Below, piece after piece: positions 15,312 to 18,790 of a DNA stretch of 18,790 bases; the stretch's first letter is position 1, and each line of letters opens with the position of its first letter. The stretch spans positions 14,708-33,497 of the forward strand of contig DFQW01000161.1 of assembly GCA_002377985.1 (NCBI GenBank), read 5' to 3'. A program made the translations under genes and the position numbers. This stretch comes from Halieaceae bacterium UBA3479 (GTDB lineage: Bacteria > Pseudomonadota > Gammaproteobacteria > Pseudomonadales > Halieaceae). The notes below the pieces were generated by a model, which saw nothing but the letters and a program-made list of their open reading frames with translations, was not told the DNA's origin and searched no databases.

Positions 15312-16937
15312 ATGAATGGTTTGATGATGGATATCCCGCTGACGATCACCTCGATAGTCCGGCACGCAGAACGCGTGCATGGACACAAGGAAATCGTCTC
15401 GATCACACGGGACAATCCGCGCCATCGGTACACCTACCGGGACTGTTTTGCCCGAGCTCGACAGTTGGCCAACGCCATGCAGGCGTGGGGTCTCGAGCAG
15501 GGTGACCGGATTGCGACCCTTGCCTGGAATGATTACCGGCACATGGAAACCTACTATGGCTCTGCGTGTTCGGGTTATGTCTGCCACACCATCAATCCGC
15601 GCCTGTTTCCCGAACAGATTGTGTACATCATCAACCACGCCGAGGACCGCTATGTATTTCTTGACCCCGACTTTTGGCCGCTGATAGAGGGTATCGCCGA
15701 TCAGTGCCCTGCGGTGGAGGGATGGGTCGTCATGACAACCCAAGAACACATGCCAGCGACTGAGCGGGGCAATGTACTGTGCTACGAAGACCTGCTGAGC
15801 TCCCAGAGCGATGCGTTTGCGTGGCCCGATCTCGATGAGCAAGCTGCCTGTTCTCTGTGCTACACGTCGGGCACCACGGGCAATCCGAAGGGTGTGCTCT
15901 ACAGTCATCGCTCCACGGTGCTGCATACGTACGCCACGCTCATGCCTGATGCCATGAATATTTCCAGTGGCGACGTCATGTTACCGATCGTGCCGATGTT
16001 CCACGTAAACGCCTGGGGTAACCCTTACGCCTGTCCGGTAGCCGGTGCAAAAATGGTGATGCCGGGCAACAAAATGGGTGATGGTCCGACCTTGGCTGCG
16101 CTGATTAACGAGGAAGGGGTCACGCTGTCAGCCGGTGTGCCCACAGTCTGGTTGAATCTGCTTGCGCATTTACGGAGTTCTGGCCAGCGCGTTGATACGT
16201 TGACCCGCGTCGTGGTGGGCGGGTCGGCCTGCCCCCTCTCGGTCATGGAAGAGTTCGACAGCTATGGCGTGGATACGCGCCACGCCTGGGGTATGACCGA
16301 GATGAGTCCGTTGGGCACCACCAACCACGCGGGAGGACACCGCGCCTTGTACTCCCCGGAGCAGTTTGCCCAGATGCGCACCAACGTGGGAACGCCAATC
16401 TGGGGCGTCGAGATCAAGATCACCGACGACGACAACCAGGAGCTGCCCTGGGACGGTAAAGCCTTTGGCGCGCTCAAGGTGCGAGGCCCATGGATTTGCT
16501 CGAGCTACTTCAAGTTGGAGGGATCCGAGGCCCACGCGGAGCCCGGCTGGTTTGAAACCGGCGACGTCGCCACGGTCAGTCCTGAGGGCTTCGTTTCCAT
16601 CACTGATCGCACCAAAGATGTGATCAAGTCGGGTGGCGAATGGATTTCGTCGATTGAAGTGGAGAATGTGGCGACCGGTCATGCGAAGGTTGCAGAGGCA
16701 GCCGTTATTGGGCGAGTGCACGAGAAATGGGGAGAGCGACCGCTCCTCATTGTGGTGCGCGCGCCGGGAGAGGAGCCCACGCCGGAGGAACTCAAGGCCT
16801 ATCTCGAGGGCAAGATCGCCAAGTGGTGGATTCCCGATGACGTACAGTTCATCGATGAGATGCCGCACACCGCGACGGGTAAAATCCAGAAAACCGCGCT
16901 GCGCGAGATCTTTGCGGACTATGCTTTTCCGGCGTGA
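15312..16937 (+). CDS. AlkK/DmdB-type acyl-CoA ligase (AMP-binding)
   Basis: A 541-residue adenylate-forming enzyme. The P-loop is [11 protein letters not shown] (near residues 184-194), the adenine-binding region [10 protein letters not shown] (near 326), the hinge-side motif [12 protein letters not shown] plus [13 protein letters not shown] (near 416-436), and the catalytic lysine Lys524 in TGKIQK. It activates a carboxylic acid to its acyl-CoA with ATP. The N-terminal stretch, including [27 protein letters not shown] sequence near residues 95-117, strongly resembles AlkK medium-chain ligases and the DmdB ligases of the DMSP demethylation pathway. Purine-rich sequence (15296-15304) precedes the ATG. 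The gene lies 74 nt after the metallo-hydrolase, probably in the same transcription unit. Substrate (medium-chain fatty acid, methylmercaptopropionate or other) cannot be decided from these motifs. Confidence 0.88.
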   Translation: MNGLMMDIPLTITSIVRHAERVHGHKEIVSITRDNPRHRYTYRDCFARARQLANAMQAWGLEQGDRIATLAWNDYRHMETYYGSACSGYVCHTINPRLFPEQIVYIINHAEDRYVFLDPDFWPLIEGIADQCPAVEGWVVMTTQEHMPATERGNVLCYEDLLSSQSDAFAWPDLDEQAACSLCYTSGTTGNPKGVLYSHRSTVLHTYATLMPDAMNISSGDVMLPIVPMFHVNAWGNPYACPVAGAKMVMPGNKMGDGPTLAALINEEGVTLSAGVPTVWLNLLAHLRSSGQRVDTLTRVVVGGSACPLSVMEEFDSYGVDTRHAWGMTEMSPLGTTNHAGGHRALYSPEQFAQMRTNVGTPIWGVEIKITDDDNQELPWDGKAFGALKVRGPWICSSYFKLEGSEAHAEPGWFETGDVATVSPEGFVSITDRTKDVIKSGGEWISSIEVENVATGHAKVAEAAVIGRVHEKWGERPLLIVVRAPGEEPTPEELKAYLEGKIAKWWIPDDVQFIDEMPHTATGKIQKTALREIFADYAFPA

Positions 16938-17007
16938 GCGGTGATATGTGCATTCTCGAGCCAATTTTGCGCATGTGCTGTCACCGCCCTGTGGAGATGA
17001 GGCCGTA

Positions 17008-17023
17008 ACGGGAGTGTTCCCGT
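17008..17023 (+). other. Short perfect hairpin in the ligase-glycosyltransferase gap
   Basis: ACGGGA-GTGT-TCCCGT forms a 6-bp stem with a 4-nt loop, 31 nt before the glycosyltransferase start. It has no T-run, so it is not a classic intrinsic terminator. Function unknown; it may be a weak processing or regulatory structure, or chance. The rest of this 117-nt gap shows only a long-range GCGGTGA/TCACCGC pair (16938-16944 with 16981-16987). Confidence 0.35.
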
Positions 17024-17054
17024 GCCCGGTCACTATGGTAGTTAAGGCAAGGCG

Positions 17055-18790
17055 ATGAGCGAACACCTGCCAACGCGAATAGATATTATTGTCCCGGTTT
17101 TTAGCGGAGAGGAGGCCGTGCGCAAATGTCTTGACGCGCTTTTCGCTTCGGACGCACTGCAGTTAGCCGACGTAATACTCGTAGACGACGCATCGCCGGA
17201 ATCAGTGATCTCCTCTTACCTTCGACAGTGGTCGGACAGGCCGGGCGTGACGTTGTTGGTCCACGAAGAGAACAAAGGGTTCGTCGACAGCGTTAACGAG
17301 GCCGCCCGGATTCATCCTGATCGCGACTTTGTAATCCTGAATGCTGATACCGAGGTCTCATCCGATTGGCTGCAGCGATTGCAGGCACATGCAGATGGTG
17401 ACTCGCAGGTGGCAACGGTAACGCCGATCTCCAATAACGCCACCATCGCCAGCTACCCAAGAATGGGGATGGAAAATGAGCTGCCCCGTGGAATGGATAC
17501 CGCGACACTAGATGCCATCTTTTCTCGCGTTAATGAGGCTGAGTCAGTGGGTATGCCCACCGGTATCGGTTTTTGCATGTGGGTGCGAAGAACGGCATGG
17601 GCAGCGGCTGGAGGCTTTGACGAAACTTTTGGTCGCGGTTATGGGGAGGAGGTTGATTTCTGTTGCAAGCTCGCGCGCGATGGCTGGAAGCACATGCTTG
17701 CCACTGACGTTTTCGTATTTCACCAAGGCGGTGTGTCTTTCGGTGAGGCGGCGGTTGAGCGAAAACGACTCGCACAGGAGATTGTTGACAATCGCTATCC
17801 CGAGTTTTCAGAAGCAGTTCAATCTTGGATTCGAGAAGATCCTGCTATGCCCCATCGCTTGAGAGTCGATTTTGCGCGGCACAACGCGCGGTCTGGACCC
17901 AGATGGTTGTTTGTGTCCCACAACTACGGTGGCGGAGTGCAACAACATATTGATGATCTGGCGGCACTCATCCGTGATGAGCTCGACGGCAGTGTATGGC
18001 TACTGCAGCCTCGAGATGATGCCAGCGTGCGACTGCGATGGTTAGACGAGAGTGCCGATCTGGACATTCCCATCCCACACGATCACCTGTTGCAGGCCGC
18101 CAAACTATTCGTAGATCACTTTGGTATTCAACGGCTCCATTTTCATCACTTTGCTGGACTACCCCAGGCTGTATTAAAGCTTCCCGAGCACCTTGGAATA
18201 CCTTTCGACGTCACTTTTCACGATTTTCACAGTGTGTGCCCCCAAACGCATTTTATCACCCGCGATGGTCGATTCTGCGGGCGCCCCGATCAAAAAGCAT
18301 GTGGCAGTTGTGTCGCTGATCGCCCCAATTCATGGGGTTTAGGTATCGATAAATGGCGCGCCCTCTTCGAGGGTTGGTTGAAAACGGCGGATCGACGTAT
18401 TTGTCCCGCTGAGTCGGTCCGGGATATTGTCACTGAATACTTTCCGTCTCTGTCGATTGAGGTGTGGCCGCATCCCGAGCGGTCGCTGAAAATGTTCGAG
18501 CGGCATTTGGATCGCTCTTTGTCACGGCGCAAGTTCGCGCTGATTGGAGGCCTTTCCGACGTTAAGGGACTGCATCGTTTAAAGCAAATCGCCAGAAATT
18601 CACTCGATTCTGACGCGCCGATTGAATTTGTCGTACTGGGTCGCACCCAAGCGCCTTTGGGCGCAGACGCGCCCAGCAATATTACGGTTACCGGACAGTT
18701 TGATTATCACGACTTGGCAAACTTGCTGGCGCGAGAGCGGCCAGATGGCGTGTTGTTCTTATCCGTTGTCCCCGAGACATACAACTATGC
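17055..18790 (+). CDS. GT2-GT4 two-domain glycosyltransferase (partial, runs off the right edge)
   Basis: An open frame of 578 complete codons with no stop before the window edge. Residues 7-235 form a GT2 (GT-A) domain: IIVPVFSG at 11-18, VDDASP at 43-48, the metal-binding NAD of LNADTE (96-101), TGIGFCMW (169-176) and FGRGYGEEVDF (192-202) with the acidic catalytic pair. From about 283 a GT4-like (GT-B) domain begins with RWLFVSHNYGGGVQQH and continues through HDFHSVCP (389-396), the IGGLSDVKG stretch (497-505) and VVPETYNY at the edge, which fits the start of the E-x7-E site. Four cysteines (395, 408, 416, 419) cluster in the second domain. Such double enzymes typically build O-antigen or other surface glycans in the cytoplasm. 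AAGG (17044-17047) lies 7 nt before the ATG. The donor and acceptor sugars are unknown. Confidence 0.88.
   Translation, partial: MSEHLPTRIDIIVPVFSGEEAVRKCLDALFASDALQLADVILVDDASPESVISSYLRQWSDRPGVTLLVHEENKGFVDSVNEAARIHPDRDFVILNADTEVSSDWLQRLQAHADGDSQVATVTPISNNATIASYPRMGMENELPRGMDTATLDAIFSRVNEAESVGMPTGIGFCMWVRRTAWAAAGGFDETFGRGYGEEVDFCCKLARDGWKHMLATDVFVFHQGGVSFGEAAVERKRLAQEIVDNRYPEFSEAVQSWIREDPAMPHRLRVDFARHNARSGPRWLFVSHNYGGGVQQHIDDLAALIRDELDGSVWLLQPRDDASVRLRWLDESADLDIPIPHDHLLQAAKLFVDHFGIQRLHFHHFAGLPQAVLKLPEHLGIPFDVTFHDFHSVCPQTHFITRDGRFCGRPDQKACGSCVADRPNSWGLGIDKWRALFEGWLKTADRRICPAESVRDIVTEYFPSLSIEVWPHPERSLKMFERHLDRSLSRRKFALIGGLSDVKGLHRLKQIARNSLDSDAPIEFVVLGRTQAPLGADAPSNITVTGQFDYHDLANLLARERPDGVLFLSVVPETYNY

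Noticed and set aside
16170..17066. A 298-codon open frame on the minus strand
   Set aside because: It lies almost wholly antisense to the acyl-CoA ligase, whose motifs are intact. Its translation shows no domain and is explained by GC-rich codon use on the other strand.
1..18790. CRISPR arrays, insertion sequences, tRNA or rRNA genes, toxin-antitoxin or defence genes
   Set aside because: On reading through I saw no regularly spaced direct repeats, transposase motifs, tRNA-like cloverleaves or defence-type domains; all main open frames belong to known housekeeping or metabolic families.

Overview
The window looks like chromosomal housekeeping DNA from an aerobic, probably marine gammaproteobacterium. 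The gene neighbourhoods (M48 protease/TusA/PerM; Pseudomonas-type aceE-aceF with a homodimeric E1; FabV; an AlkK/DmdB-type acyl-CoA ligase) and the protein flavour suggest something near the OM60/NOR5-Halieaceae or Cellvibrionales-like groups. That placement is inference from recognised families, not from any marker gene. There are no rRNA or tRNA genes, insertion sequences, phage genes or CRISPR arrays. Coding density is high, and the only non-coding gap over 300 nt is the aceE leader.

Layout. (1) 1-1473, minus strand: a periplasmic BepA-like M48 protease, divergent from (2) 1590-2928, plus strand: a TusA-type sulfur carrier and a PerM/AI-2E-family membrane protein. (3) 2982-7090: a large pitrilysin-type M16 zinc protease, predicted to be a lipoprotein, whose stop codon overlaps the start of an FMN-dependent alpha-hydroxy-acid oxidase/L-lactate dehydrogenase. 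(4) 7091-7423: a 333-nt regulatory leader with two near-identical 17-bp palindromes, the first lying exactly in the spacer of a candidate promoter, and a 12-bp interrupted hairpin flush against the aceE Shine-Dalgarno. (5) 7424-11795: aceE and aceF, the E1 and E2 of pyruvate dehydrogenase; the E3 gene is not here. (6) 11860-12513: a MobA-like nucleotidyltransferase. (7) 12595-13029, minus strand: a MAPEG-family membrane protein. (8) 13209-16937: FabV enoyl-ACP reductase, a LACTB2-like metallo-hydrolase starting 1 nt after it, and an acyl-CoA ligase. (9) 17055 to the right edge: a GT2-GT4 double glycosyltransferase cut by the window end.

Functionally, lactate oxidation (hydroxy-acid oxidase) followed by pyruvate dehydrogenase gives a coherent lactate-to-acetyl-CoA theme, and FabV plus the acyl-CoA ligase concern fatty-acid synthesis and activation. 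BepA-like protease, M16 lipoprotein, MAPEG and the glycosyltransferase relate to the envelope. I see no clear multi-gene novel defence, secretion or biosynthetic system. The least explained signal is the regulatory architecture upstream of aceE: paired operators of unassigned specificity and an SD-abutting hairpin.
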